A DNA stretch of 64,000 bases, taken from assembly GCF_014648495.1 (NCBI RefSeq), contig NZ_BMRF01000009.1:1-64000 (forward strand). Reading direction: 5' to 3'. Under the pieces are notes generated by a model. It did no database searches and had not been told where the DNA came from. It was given only the letters and a program-made list of their open reading frames with translations. This DNA is from Actinomadura cremea. GTDB taxonomy: Bacteria; Actinomycetota; Actinomycetes; Streptosporangiales; Streptosporangiaceae. A program made the position numbers and the translations under genes. This document shows positions 51,108 through 59,144 of the stretch, one piece after another. The stretch's first letter is position 1; each line of letters opens with the position of its first letter.

Positions 51108-51165
51108 CCTGACCGAACACCGGCTCCCGAACGACCTGCAGACACCCGGACAGAGAAGGCGAGTC

Positions 51166-52602
51166 ATGCGCGAGTACCTGAAGTTCTACATCGGGGGCGA
51201 GTGGACCGATCCTGCGGAGGGCCGGACCCTGGACGTCGTCAACCCGGCGACCGAGGAGGTCTGCGGCCGGGTCGCCGCCGGGTCGGCGGCCGACGTCGAC
51301 CGGGCGGTCGCCGCCGCCCGGAGCGCCTTCCCCGGCTGGGCGGCGTCCACCCGCGAGGACCGGCTGGACCTGCTGAACAAGATCCTCGACGAGTACCAGA
51401 AGCGGATCGGCGACCTCGCCGCGGTGCTCACCGAGGAGATGGGCGCGCCCGCCGCGCTCGCGGGCGGCTTCCAGGTGCAGCTCGGGCTCGGGCACCTGAC
51501 GACGGCCATCGAGCTCCTCGAGAGTTTCGTCTTCGAGGAGCAGCGCGGCGAGACGCTGGTCGTCAAGGAGCCGATCGGCGTCTGCGGCCTGATCACCCCG
51601 TGGAACTGGCCGCTGAACCAGATCGCCGTCAAGGTGTTCCCGGCCCTGGCGACCGGTTGCACGATGGTGCTCAAGCCGTCCGAGAACTCGCCGTTCAGCG
51701 GCCAGGTCTTCGCCGAGATCCTCGACGCCGCCGGCGTCCCCGCGGGCGTCTTCAACCTCGTGCAGGGCGACGGCCCGGGAGTGGGCGCGCCGCTGTCCGC
51801 CCACCCGGACGTCGACCTGGTGTCCTTCACCGGTTCGGTGCGCGCCGGGGTCGAGGTCGCGCGCAACGCCGCGCCGGGCGTCAAGCGGGTGACCCAGGAA
51901 CTGGGCGGCAAGGGCCCCAACGTCGTGCTCGACGACGGCTCCCTCGCCGAGAACGTCGCCAAGGGCGTCGGCACGATGATGAACAACTCCGGGCAGACCT
52001 GCAGCGCCCCCTCGCGCATGCTGGTGCCGCGCGCCCGGATGGCCGAGGCGATCGACGCCGCCCGCGAGGCGGCGTCCGGTGTCACCGTCGGCGACCCCAA
52101 CGGGGAGTTCAGCATCGGACCCGTCGTCTCCGGCGCCCAGTTCGAGAAGATCCAGGCGCTGATCCAGAAGGGGATCGACGAGGGCGCGACCCTGGTCGCC
52201 GGCGGCACCGGCCGTCCGGACGGCCTCGACAAGGGCTTCTACGTCAAGCCCACGGTGTTCGCGGACGTCACGAACGACATGACCGTCGCCCGCGAGGAGA
52301 TCTTCGGGCCGGTCCTCACCATCCTCGGCTACGACGACGTGGACCAGGCGGTCGAGATCGCCAACGACACCGAGTACGGCCTGTCCGGTTTCGTCGCGGG
52401 CGAGGACCTCGCCCAGGCCCGCGCCGTCGCCCGCCGCATCCGCGCCGGATCCGTCGCGATCAACGACGGCTTCGACTTCCACTCCCCGTTCGGCGGCTAC
52501 AAGAAGAGCGGCAACGGCCGCGAATGGGGCGAGTTCGGCTTCCACGACTACCTCGAAATCAAGGGCATCCTCGGCCACGGCCCGGCCGACGGCGCCGCCT
52601 GA
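51166..52602 (+). CDS. NAD(P)-dependent aldehyde dehydrogenase
   Basis: The 478-residue protein has the general base E245 (VTQELGGKGPNVV), the catalytic C279 (NNSGQTCSAPSRM), the cofactor strand FTGSVRAGVEVA, the PWNWPL motif and the EEIFGPVLTI segment. All catalytic residues are present. It should oxidise an aldehyde to an acid, probably the aldehyde released by the adjacent ThDP enzyme. The ATG has a good GAGAAGGCGAG-type ribosome site. It is the last gene of the plus-strand operon from 42589, and marks the right end of the island. Confidence 0.93.
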   Translation: MREYLKFYIGGEWTDPAEGRTLDVVNPATEEVCGRVAAGSAADVDRAVAAARSAFPGWAASTREDRLDLLNKILDEYQKRIGDLAAVLTEEMGAPAALAGGFQVQLGLGHLTTAIELLESFVFEEQRGETLVVKEPIGVCGLITPWNWPLNQIAVKVFPALATGCTMVLKPSENSPFSGQVFAEILDAAGVPAGVFNLVQGDGPGVGAPLSAHPDVDLVSFTGSVRAGVEVARNAAPGVKRVTQELGGKGPNVVLDDGSLAENVAKGVGTMMNNSGQTCSAPSRMLVPRARMAEAIDAAREAASGVTVGDPNGEFSIGPVVSGAQFEKIQALIQKGIDEGATLVAGGTGRPDGLDKGFYVKPTVFADVTNDMTVAREEIFGPVLTILGYDDVDQAVEIANDTEYGLSGFVAGEDLAQARAVARRIRAGSVAINDGFDFHSPFGGYKKSGNGREWGEFGFHDYLEIKGILGHGPADGAA

Positions 52603-52649
52603 CCCGCGGAGAAGCGTTCCCGTCCCGGTCGGCGGTCTAGTCTCACGGC

Positions 52650-53435
52650 ATGAGCGGCGGGCACGTGCACTATGTCATCGCGGAAGGCGGGCGCCACCAG
52701 GTGCGGTCGCGCCACCGCGGATGCCGGACGCTGTTCGACGACCTCCTGAAGGGGCCGGACGGTGCGATCGCGTTCATCCGGGAGCAGAAGGGCGGGACGC
52801 CCGACTTCTGGATGAACGCGGTGTGGTGGAACGGCCTCGTGCTGATCGACCTCCCGCGCAGGCGGCTGATGGTCCACAACGACCGGATGGAGTGGTCCAT
52901 CCCCGAGCTGCGCGAGTGGCTGAAGCTCATGCGCCGCCGCTGGAACCGCTGGGACGTGTCCTGGGCGCCGCGCGGCCTGTACGAGGTGATGGAGTACCTC
53001 GGGCTGCCGTACGACACCGTCCTGTACCTCGACGGGCCCGCCCTGCCGCTGCGCAGCCAGTGGGCGATGCCGCCGACCGAGGACGACGACCTCGGCATCG
53101 TCGCCCCCTGCCTCATCGCTACGCGCGGGGAGCGGCTGTCCTTCGGCGGCATGTGGTGCTGCGGGCCCGACGAGCCGCTGCCGGCCGGTCCGGAAGCCCT
53201 CCTGGCCGAGCAGGTGGAGGCGCTGCCGTTCGCCGCCCTGGACGCCGTCCCGTGGAACGGCGCGTACGTGGACGCGCCCGCCCGGCGGCTGGACCGGTGG
53301 GCGATCGACTGCCCGCTCGACCTGCGGGAGCTGGAGCGCCGATGGGCCGGGTGGACGCTGACCGACCACGGCGACGCCTACGAGGAGGTCGCCGCGCTCA
53401 TCGGACCGGAGCTGGTGATCGACGTCGGCGGGTGA
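52650..53435 (+). CDS. Hypothetical protein
   Basis: No domain is recognised in this 261-residue protein. It is Trp-rich (more than ten, such as DFWMNAVWWNGLVLIDLPRRRLMVHNDRMEWSIPELREWLKLMRRRWNRWDVSW) and has no signal peptide or membrane span. A WSIPELREWLKLMRRRW helix and the pattern PYDTVLYLDGPALPLRS suggest a compact cytosolic protein. The start ATG 52650 is 48 nt after the aldehyde dehydrogenase stop, but no shared function is evident. It is convergent with the hydrolase gene across a hairpin. Confidence 0.7.
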   Translation: MSGGHVHYVIAEGGRHQVRSRHRGCRTLFDDLLKGPDGAIAFIREQKGGTPDFWMNAVWWNGLVLIDLPRRRLMVHNDRMEWSIPELREWLKLMRRRWNRWDVSWAPRGLYEVMEYLGLPYDTVLYLDGPALPLRSQWAMPPTEDDDLGIVAPCLIATRGERLSFGGMWCCGPDEPLPAGPEALLAEQVEALPFAALDAVPWNGAYVDAPARRLDRWAIDCPLDLRELERRWAGWTLTDHGDAYEEVAALIGPELVIDVGG

Positions 53436-53502
53436 GCGGCGCTCCCCTCCGCCGCGTCGAGGGGGAGTCCCGGAGGAGCCGTACGACCGGTTCCGCCCGT
53501 TC

Positions 53503-53544
53503 ACGGCACGGCCCGCCCCCGCCGCCAGGTGCGGACCGTGCCGT
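53503..53544. terminator. Hairpin between converging genes
   Basis: Perfect 9-bp arms ACGGCACGG (53503-53511) and CCGTGCCGT (53536-53544) with a GC-rich 24-nt loop are followed by CCTTCATTT. They lie in the 140-nt gap between the hypothetical gene and the hydrolase gene. Confidence 0.55.
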
Positions 53545-53575
53545 CCTTCATTTCGCCCGGTGTGCCGGTACCGGC

Positions 53576-55114
53576 TCAGAGCTTGCAGCGGGCCCCTTCG
53601 GCCGGGGACTCGAGGTCGATCAGGTAGGCGGCCACGGTCCTGTCGACGCAGGCGCTGCCGGCCAGAAGGGCGCCGTGCTGCTCGCCCTCGACGGTGAGCA
53701 GGCTGCCGCCCAGCGTCCCGGCCAGGCTGACGCCGCCCGCGTGCGGTGTGATGGCGTCGCCCGTGACGGAGACCGTGAGGGTGTCGGCCAAGCCCTCGAT
53801 GTCGGTGGCGTAGGGGTAGCCGAGCGTCGGCTCGACGGGCCAGTGCTCGCAACCGTCGCGCACTCGCTTGACCGGACGGCCGGGGTCGGTGAACGGCGCC
53901 GCCTTGAACCACGCCCGGTTCAGCGCGGCCCCCTGCTTCGGCGTGTGGCGCTCCTCGTCCAGGCAGTTGATCGCCATGCCGGCTTCGAGCGAGTCGGGGT
54001 AGGCGCCGTCGGCGGTCCGCCCGTGGTAGCTGTCGCGCAGCTTCAGCAGGGTGTCGCCCTTGCCCGCCTTCAGCTCGGCGATGCCCGCGATCGCGACGGG
54101 CCACATCGCCTCGGCGTACATCGCGGCAGTCACCCCCTCGACCGCCTGCTCGAACGTCAGGCCGCGCCCGTCGGACGTCCGGACCGGCTCGTCGACCAGC
54201 GGCCGGACGAGGTTCTGGAAGACCGTGGTGGCGCGGTCGGGGTCGGTGCCGAGCGGGCAGCCCGGCTCGGCGGCGCACGACGCGGCCATGCGCTCGAACG
54301 TGCGCTGCATCCCGGCGGCCTGCTGGACGCGCCGTTCGCGCGTACCCGCGAGCGGGTCGAACGCCCCGTCGAGCACCAGCGCGCGGACCCGCCGCGGGAA
54401 CATCTCCGCGTACACGGCGCCGAGCCGCGTCCCGTAGCTGGTGCCCGCGAAGGACAGCTTCTCGTCGCCGAGGGCCGCGCGCAGCACGTCCATGTCCCGC
54501 GCGACGTCGCGGGTGCCGACGTGCGCGAGCACCTCCTCGCCGCCGGAGCGCTCGGCGCACAGCTGGACGAGCCGGCGGGTCTCCCGCTCCGTCCAGTCGT
54601 CCAGCCCGGCGGGAATCGAGGAGAGCTTCGCGCCCCGGTCGCGCTCGGCGTCGGTGTAGCAGTCGAGCGCCGGGGTCGAGGCGCCGACGCCGCGCGGGTC
54701 GAACCCGACCAGGTCGAAGCGCTCGGTGATCGGCGATCTCGCCCACGCGGCGGCGATCAGGGCCGCGTGATCGGTGCCCGGAAAGCCGGGACCGCCGGGG
54801 TTCAGGACGAGCGACCCGATCGGGTCACCGCCGCGCGCGGGCACCCGCAGCAGCGCGATCTCCGCCTGTCGCCCGTCCGGGCTCCGGTAGTCGAGCGGCA
54901 CCTTGAGCCGCGCGCACTCGGCGTTGACGGCGGGCGCGCCCGGCGGCGGCTTCGGCGGATCGCACGGCGCGAACGTCAACTCCTGCTCGTAGAAGCGGTC
55001 CAGGTCGGTGCCGGAGGAGGCGGCCTGCGCGCCGACCTGCCCGGTGCAGGCGCCGAGCAGCAGCGTCAACGCCGCGACGCCCATGCCGACGGCCGATTTC
55101 CTGCGATATGGCAT
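53576..55114 (-). CDS. Exported alpha/beta-hydrolase lipoprotein (tripeptidyl-aminopeptidase-like)
   Basis: From ATG 55114 the protein has 512 residues. A short basic N-terminus, a hydrophobic helix and a lipobox (LLLGAC, C23) mark it as a lipoprotein. The hydrolase domain has LNPGGPGFPGTDHAAL, DLVGFDPRGVGAS, the nucleophile elbow GTSYGTRLG, ALVLDGAFDP, and a C-terminal TAP-like part with the HGALLAG histidine. This is the Streptomyces SlpD/Tap family of cell-surface aminopeptidases. It may trim peptides outside the membrane. It lies 75 nt from the MerR gene on the same strand. Confidence 0.88.
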   Translation of the reverse strand: MPYRRKSAVGMGVAALTLLLGACTGQVGAQAASSGTDLDRFYEQELTFAPCDPPKPPPGAPAVNAECARLKVPLDYRSPDGRQAEIALLRVPARGGDPIGSLVLNPGGPGFPGTDHAALIAAAWARSPITERFDLVGFDPRGVGASTPALDCYTDAERDRGAKLSSIPAGLDDWTERETRRLVQLCAERSGGEEVLAHVGTRDVARDMDVLRAALGDEKLSFAGTSYGTRLGAVYAEMFPRRVRALVLDGAFDPLAGTRERRVQQAAGMQRTFERMAASCAAEPGCPLGTDPDRATTVFQNLVRPLVDEPVRTSDGRGLTFEQAVEGVTAAMYAEAMWPVAIAGIAELKAGKGDTLLKLRDSYHGRTADGAYPDSLEAGMAINCLDEERHTPKQGAALNRAWFKAAPFTDPGRPVKRVRDGCEHWPVEPTLGYPYATDIEGLADTLTVSVTGDAITPHAGGVSLAGTLGGSLLTVEGEQHGALLAGSACVDRTVAAYLIDLESPAEGARCKL

Positions 55115-55188
55115 ATGTATGTTGTCCTGACCTCGAAACGACGTGACAGCGCCAGCCAAAACCACGACGTCGCGTCGGGGTCAACCGG

Positions 55189-55734
55189 TCAGGTGTTGAT
55201 CACCCGTTCCGCGAACAACTGATTCGCGCGGCGCTGCTCGTCGTTGAGGTTGTGCTCGCCGTAGGCGGCGAGCATCGAGGAGACGTCGGGGCCGAACTCG
55301 ATGTCGGGCCAGTTCTCCAGGAGCGGCCGATAACACGTCACCATGTCGGGGGCGGTGACAGCGACGGCGCTGAGGGTGGGGCCGTAGGCGGCCATCTCCG
55401 GCGGCAGGTCGGGCATCGCGCCGTGGCGGCGGACCCGGGCGATGTCCGCCCGTCGGCTGGTGAGCCGCTCGATCTCGGCGGCCGCCTGCCGGTCCAGCTC
55501 GTCGAGTAGTGTCTCGGCGGCCTCCGGGTCGTCCAGCACGTCGGGGAGCGCCGCGAGGGGGAGGCCCAGCTCGGCCAGGCGGGTGATCCGCACCAGCCGG
55601 GACAGGTGCCGCACGTCGTAGTCGCGATACCCGTTGACCGAACGCTCGGGTTCGTCGAGGATCCCGATCTGGTGGTAGTGCCGCAGGGTGCGGACGGTGA
55701 CACCGGCGAGTGCGGCCAGTTCACTGCTGCGCAA
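55189..55734 (-). CDS. MerR-family transcriptional regulator
   Basis: The 181-residue protein starts at TTG 55734 with the winged helix-turn-helix LRSSELAALAGVTVRTLRHYHQIGILDEPERSVNGYRDYDVRHLSRLVRITRLAELGLPLAAL. A dimerisation helix (DELDRQAAAEIERLTSRRADIARVR) and a short ligand-binding-like C-terminus follow. No metal-binding cysteines are present, so it is more like drug- or stress-responsive MerR proteins. It could control the hydrolase gene that follows. An alternative start within the next codons would remove part of the first helix. Confidence 0.88.
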   Translation of the reverse strand: MRSSELAALAGVTVRTLRHYHQIGILDEPERSVNGYRDYDVRHLSRLVRITRLAELGLPLAALPDVLDDPEAAETLLDELDRQAAAEIERLTSRRADIARVRRHGAMPDLPPEMAAYGPTLSAVAVTAPDMVTCYRPLLENWPDIEFGPDVSSMLAAYGEHNLNDEQRRANQLFAERVINT

Positions 55735-55757
55735 CGGACCCTCGTTCCTGTCGCGGC

Positions 55758-55793
55758 ACGGGCCGCCCCTCTCTTGAAGCCAGGGCGGCCCGT
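55758..55793 (-). terminator. Hairpin after the DUF397 gene
   Basis: Perfect 11-bp arms (ACGGGCCGCCC 55758-55768, GGGCGGCCCGT 55783-55793) with a 14-nt loop lie 8 nt beyond the DUF397 stop on the minus strand and before the MerR start. Confidence 0.65.
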
Positions 55794-55800
55794 TCCGTGC

Positions 55801-55983
55801 TCAGCGGATGTGGGAGAGGAAGGTCTTCCACTCTGCGCGGGTGAGTTCGAGGACGGGAGCGGCGGGGGATGCCTTGGAGTCGCGGACGCCGACCGTGCCG
55901 TCTGCGGCCTGGGCCACCTCGACGCATTCGCCGTTCGGGTTGCTGTGGCTTGATTTGCGCCAGCCGGTGTAGTGCTTGGTCAT
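55801..55983 (-). CDS. DUF397 small protein
   Basis: The 60-residue protein has the DUF397 signature: GWRKSSHSNPNGECVEVAQAADGTVGVRDSKASPAAPVLELTRAEWKTFLSHIR. DUF397 proteins are coupled with XRE regulators throughout actinomycetes and modulate developmental or antibiotic-related regulation, probably as toxin- or inhibitor-like partners. Its ATG overlaps the XRE stop (ATGA), so the two are translated together. The WRKSSxS start and the central GxCVEVA are intact. Confidence 0.9.
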   Translation of the reverse strand: MTKHYTGWRKSSHSNPNGECVEVAQAADGTVGVRDSKASPAAPVLELTRAEWKTFLSHIR

Positions 55984-56861
55984 ACTTCTGATCCTGCCGC
56001 GTCGGTGAGCCGGTCGGCTACCCGACTGAAGAAGGTGAGACTGTCCTCGGGGGATAGCGCGGCTTTGCGAACTCGCTCGTACAGCTCCGTGTAGGTGGCG
56101 AGTTCGTTGCGCTTGGTCAGGACGATATCCGTGGTGACGGTGTCGATGACCGCCATCGCCGAGTCGCCGGGCTCGGGGAATGTGTAGAGGAAGAACGACG
56201 CCTGCGGCAGGAGTCCTCCAGGGATACGAACGTTGCTGGGGAGCACCTGGATGGTGATCCTCTCTTCGGCTGTGACCATGTTGATGAGGTGGCGGAGTTG
56301 GGCGGCCATCACCGAGGGCGGGACCGCGAGCCGGTGGATCATGGTCTCGTCGAGCACCGCGTCGTAGGTCGGGCCGTCCGGTGACAGCAGCCGCTTCTGG
56401 CGGTGCTCGCGGGCCTCGGCCATGCGCTCGGGCCGGTAGGCGAGCGTTCCCTGGCAGGCGTCGAGTTCGACGAGGGCTTCGATGAACTCGGGGGTCTGCA
56501 GGACGGCTGGCATACCCGTCTGGTTGTAGCTGCGGATGCCGTCGGCGCCGGACTCCAGGTCGGCGTAGAGCTTCTGCCGGGGGCCCATGGACTCGCCGAA
56601 CCGGTCCCACCAGTGCTTCTCACCGGCGTCGCGAGCGAGGCGGACGAGGCGGTCGCGCTTGGCGTCGGTGACGTCGAGTGCGTCGAGGATGTCCATGACG
56701 TCGTGCAGGTCGGGGCGGACCTGGGCGTTCTCCAGTCGAGTGATCTTGGTGCGGGACTGGTAGATGAGTCGGCCGACGTCGTCGGTGGTCATCTCCCGTG
56801 CCTCGCGGGCCTTACGGAGTTCGGTCGCCAGTCGACGTCGGCGTACGTAGGGGCTATGCAA
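55980..56861 (-). CDS. XRE-family helix-turn-helix regulator with DUF5753 domain
   Basis: The 293-residue protein begins at TTG 56861, five nt after GGGAGG. The N-terminal helix-turn-helix (RLATELRKAREAREMTTDDVGRLIYQSRTKITRLENAQVRPDLHDVMDIL) is followed by a DUF5753-type domain (YADLESGADGIRSYNQTGMPAVLQTPEFIEALVELDA, ITIQVLPSNVRIPGGLLPQASFFLYTFPEPGDSAMAVIDT). This is the WhiJ-like group, paired with DUF397. A divergent HATPase gene lies across a 349-nt region. Likely a regulator of development or secondary processes, not of the catabolic island. Confidence 0.9.
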   Translation of the reverse strand: MHSPYVRRRRLATELRKAREAREMTTDDVGRLIYQSRTKITRLENAQVRPDLHDVMDILDALDVTDAKRDRLVRLARDAGEKHWWDRFGESMGPRQKLYADLESGADGIRSYNQTGMPAVLQTPEFIEALVELDACQGTLAYRPERMAEAREHRQKRLLSPDGPTYDAVLDETMIHRLAVPPSVMAAQLRHLINMVTAEERITIQVLPSNVRIPGGLLPQASFFLYTFPEPGDSAMAVIDTVTTDIVLTKRNELATYTELYERVRKAALSPEDSLTFFSRVADRLTDAAGSEV

Positions 56862-57210
56862 GGTCGCCTCCCAAGTTTCCGGGGGACTACTGAGCGCACT
56901 GATCGGTAACTCTATGAAGTTGTCTTTGCTCGCAATGTAACGCCCTTCGATCGCCGGAGTGCGCGGCACGCGCAAGTCGGGCGGACGGCGCCGAAATTCG
57001 TACGTGCAGCTCCGGCACGTTCGGAATCGGCATGTGCGGGCCCGGCACATGCGCTGGGGGCACGTGACTGGACGGCCTGTGCAGATCGGCGCCCGTGAAC
57101 GGGTTTTCCGTGCTCGGACGGTGACCTGCTGTGACGATGGGCTCGTGGATGAAGAGGTGACTCGATAGATCCGCAACATCGTCTCCACCCGTGAACCGAG
57201 GTGATCGATC
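56862..57210. promoter_or_regulatory. Divergent intergenic region with an 8-bp palindrome
   Basis: This 349-nt region separates the XRE and HATPase genes and has no supported gene. It contains GCATGTGC (57030-57037) and GCACATGC (57045-57052) with a 7-nt spacer, a plausible operator, plus scattered GGCACGT motifs. The right third is AT-richer near 57110-57180 and may hold the HATPase promoter. Confidence 0.5.
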
Positions 57211-57636
57211 ATGTCCCCGTCGCTGTCTCTCGAAGCGGAGCCCGCGCCGCTGCGCTGGCGGCGCTCGTTCCCCGGCGGTCCCGAACAGGCCCGCGTGGTC
57301 CGGCGGTTCGTCGGCTGCCTGCTGGCCGACTGCCCCTACCTGGACGACGTCCTGCTCGCCGCCGACGAACTCGTCGTGAACGCGCTCCGGCACACCAGGT
57401 CCGGGCAGTGCGGCGGCCGGTTCGCCGTCGAGGTGCTGCACGGGCATGACGGCGTCCGCGTCGCCGTCACCGACCAGGGCGGGCCGGGCGAGCCGGTGTG
57501 CCGGCGGGCCGGTGACCTGGACGAGTTCGGACGCGGCCTGCACACGATCGCCCTCATCGCCGCGAGCTGGGCCTGGCAGGGCGACGACCGGGGCCGTACG
57601 GTCACGGCGGTGTTCGCGGGGGAGTGGTCGGCGTGA
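57211..57636 (+). CDS. RsbW-like HATPase_c protein (anti-sigma-type)
   Basis: The 141-residue protein has a single ATP-binding HATPase domain: the N box LLAADELVVNALRHTRSG, the G1 box VAVTDQGGPGEP and a G2-like GRGLHTIALIAASWAW. It lacks kinase transfer or sensor domains. This matches the small serine-kinase/anti-sigma-like proteins encoded next to WhiJ/DUF397 pairs. It is transcribed away from the XRE gene. Its stop overlaps the start of the following hypothetical gene (GTGA), indicating coupling. Confidence 0.87.
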   Translation: MSPSLSLEAEPAPLRWRRSFPGGPEQARVVRRFVGCLLADCPYLDDVLLAADELVVNALRHTRSGQCGGRFAVEVLHGHDGVRVAVTDQGGPGEPVCRRAGDLDEFGRGLHTIALIAASWAWQGDDRGRTVTAVFAGEWSA

Positions 57637-58199
57637 GGCGCCCGGCGTCCTGGACCCACGACCAGGTCCATCAGCGGGTGCATTCCGCGATGTCGGTCGC
57701 GATGCGCGCGGACGACCGGGCGATCGACACGTTCGTCACCGAGGTCGGCGAGTCGCGGCTCGACCCGCACACCCGGAGGTTCGTCCGGGAGGCACGGCGA
57801 CTCACACTGGCCTGCACGGCGGCGCTGACGTGCGTTCTGTCCGCGCACCGGCCCGGGGACGACCCGTACGGCGCCCCGATCTGCCGAGGATGCGGGACAT
57901 TCGAGTGCCGGACGCTGCGCGGTCTGGTCGACGTCCTGGCCGCCTACGCCGTCCGCCCGGCGCCCATCGACCGGGCGGAGGCGTGGCGGCGGGCGGACGC
58001 CTGCCTCGGCGGTCGCCCGGTCCCGGTGTCGGTCGAGGAGTTCCGGGACGGGTTCATCGTGCGGCCCGCCGAGATCGCGGCCGACGACCTCAGCCCCGTG
58101 CTGATCGTGGACCGTGACACCGGTGCGCTCAGCCGGTGGCCCGCGATGCCGTCCGAACTGCTCGCCCGCGAGTACGCGCGCTACCGGGCGCCGGGCTAG
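57633..58199 (+). CDS. Hypothetical protein coupled to the HATPase
   Basis: I do not recognise the family of this 188-residue protein. It begins at GTG overlapping the HATPase stop. It has a helical N-terminal half (DDRAIDTFVTEVGESRLDPHTRRFVREARRL), a CRGCGTFECRTL motif with three cysteines that could bind zinc, and a C-terminal stretch PVSVEEFRDGFIVRPAEIAADDLSPVLIVDRDTGAL. Translational coupling suggests it partners or modulates the HATPase protein. No signal peptide or membrane segment is seen. Confidence 0.7.
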   Translation: MRRPASWTHDQVHQRVHSAMSVAMRADDRAIDTFVTEVGESRLDPHTRRFVREARRLTLACTAALTCVLSAHRPGDDPYGAPICRGCGTFECRTLRGLVDVLAAYAVRPAPIDRAEAWRRADACLGGRPVPVSVEEFRDGFIVRPAEIAADDLSPVLIVDRDTGALSRWPAMPSELLAREYARYRAPG

Positions 58200-58215
58200 A
58201 GCCGTTACCGGTCAG

Positions 58216-58245
58216 GCCGGAGCCCGGGATCCGCCGGACTCCGGC
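58216..58245. terminator. Weak hairpin between converging genes
   Basis: GCCGGAG (58216-58222) and CTCCGGC (58239-58245) form a 7-bp stem with a 16-nt loop in the 64-nt gap between the hypothetical gene and the isomerase-like gene. Confidence 0.4.
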
Positions 58246-58263
58246 TCGACGCCCGAGCGCGGG

Positions 58264-59043
58264 TCAGCCGTCGGCGACCCAGTCCATATGGGTGAGCCAG
58301 TGGTCGAGCAGTGCACGATCCCCGAACAGGTCCAGCGTGGGAGCCTCGGCCAGCGGGCGGCGCCTGCTGAGCACGAGCAGGAGTTCGGCGGCCGGGCCGC
58401 GCACCGCGACGTCCGCCTTGGTGTGCGCGTGTTCCAGGACGACCCTGTCCGGTTCCCGTCGCGCCACCCACTCTCCGGGCGCGTCGGTCGCATGGAAATG
58501 CAGGGTCTGGCCGTCGCCGCGCATCGCATCGGCGAAGCCCGCCCTGTTCTCCCAGTAGCCGCGTGAGGTCATCGTGTCCAGCCAGTCCTCGATGGCCGCG
58601 ACGGCGTGCTCCGGCTCCAGCTCGTACTGCATCCCGAGCGCCGCGGCCGCGTCCGCGCGGTGCACGCAGATCTCGCCGAACAGGCGGCGTGACCAGAACG
58701 GCACGCCCGCGGCGTCGCCGGACGGATCCCACACAGGCGTGTCATCGGCGACCGATTCGAACGCCCGCCTCGCCTCGGCCGCACCGTCGGTCAGCCAGGC
58801 GCGCCACTCGGCCGAATCGGCCGGACTCGGAACGTAGCGCGCGAACGCCTCGCTCGGCTCGGCCATCCGCTCACCGACGAGCATCGTCACCATCCGCTGC
58901 GTCGCGCCGACATGGTCGACGAGATCGGCCAGCGTCCACCTCGGGCAGGTCGGCACCGGAGCCGTCGCGTCCCGGCCGTCCACCCAGTCGGCGAGCGTGC
59001 TCGTCTGTTCTACGACGGCCTTCAAGTACGCGGACGTCTCCAT
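58264..59043 (-). CDS. Maleylpyruvate isomerase/mycothiol-transferase-like protein
   Basis: The 259-residue protein has the N-terminal four-helix DinB-like domain (TCPRWTLADLVDHVGATQRMVTML) and a C-terminal MDMPI-type domain (HFHATDAPGEWVARREPDRVVLEHAHTKADVAVRGPAAELLLVLSRRRPL). This TIGR03083-like family uses mycothiol or a metal with three histidines; H66-type residues DHV and the GEICVHRADA histidine fit this metal site. Real maleylpyruvate isomerases act in gentisate breakdown, but most relatives have no known function. It is a single gene, apparently unrelated to its neighbours. Confidence 0.83.
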   Translation of the reverse strand: METSAYLKAVVEQTSTLADWVDGRDATAPVPTCPRWTLADLVDHVGATQRMVTMLVGERMAEPSEAFARYVPSPADSAEWRAWLTDGAAEARRAFESVADDTPVWDPSGDAAGVPFWSRRLFGEICVHRADAAAALGMQYELEPEHAVAAIEDWLDTMTSRGYWENRAGFADAMRGDGQTLHFHATDAPGEWVARREPDRVVLEHAHTKADVAVRGPAAELLLVLSRRRPLAEAPTLDLFGDRALLDHWLTHMDWVADG

Positions 59044-59144
59044 CGCTGTGCCTCCATGTGCCCCGTCGGTGCCTTCGAGAAGATGCGCCCGACTGTAACG
59101 GTCGTCACGTTACGCCTCCCCGGACCGGGGGGGGCGGCGCGGTG

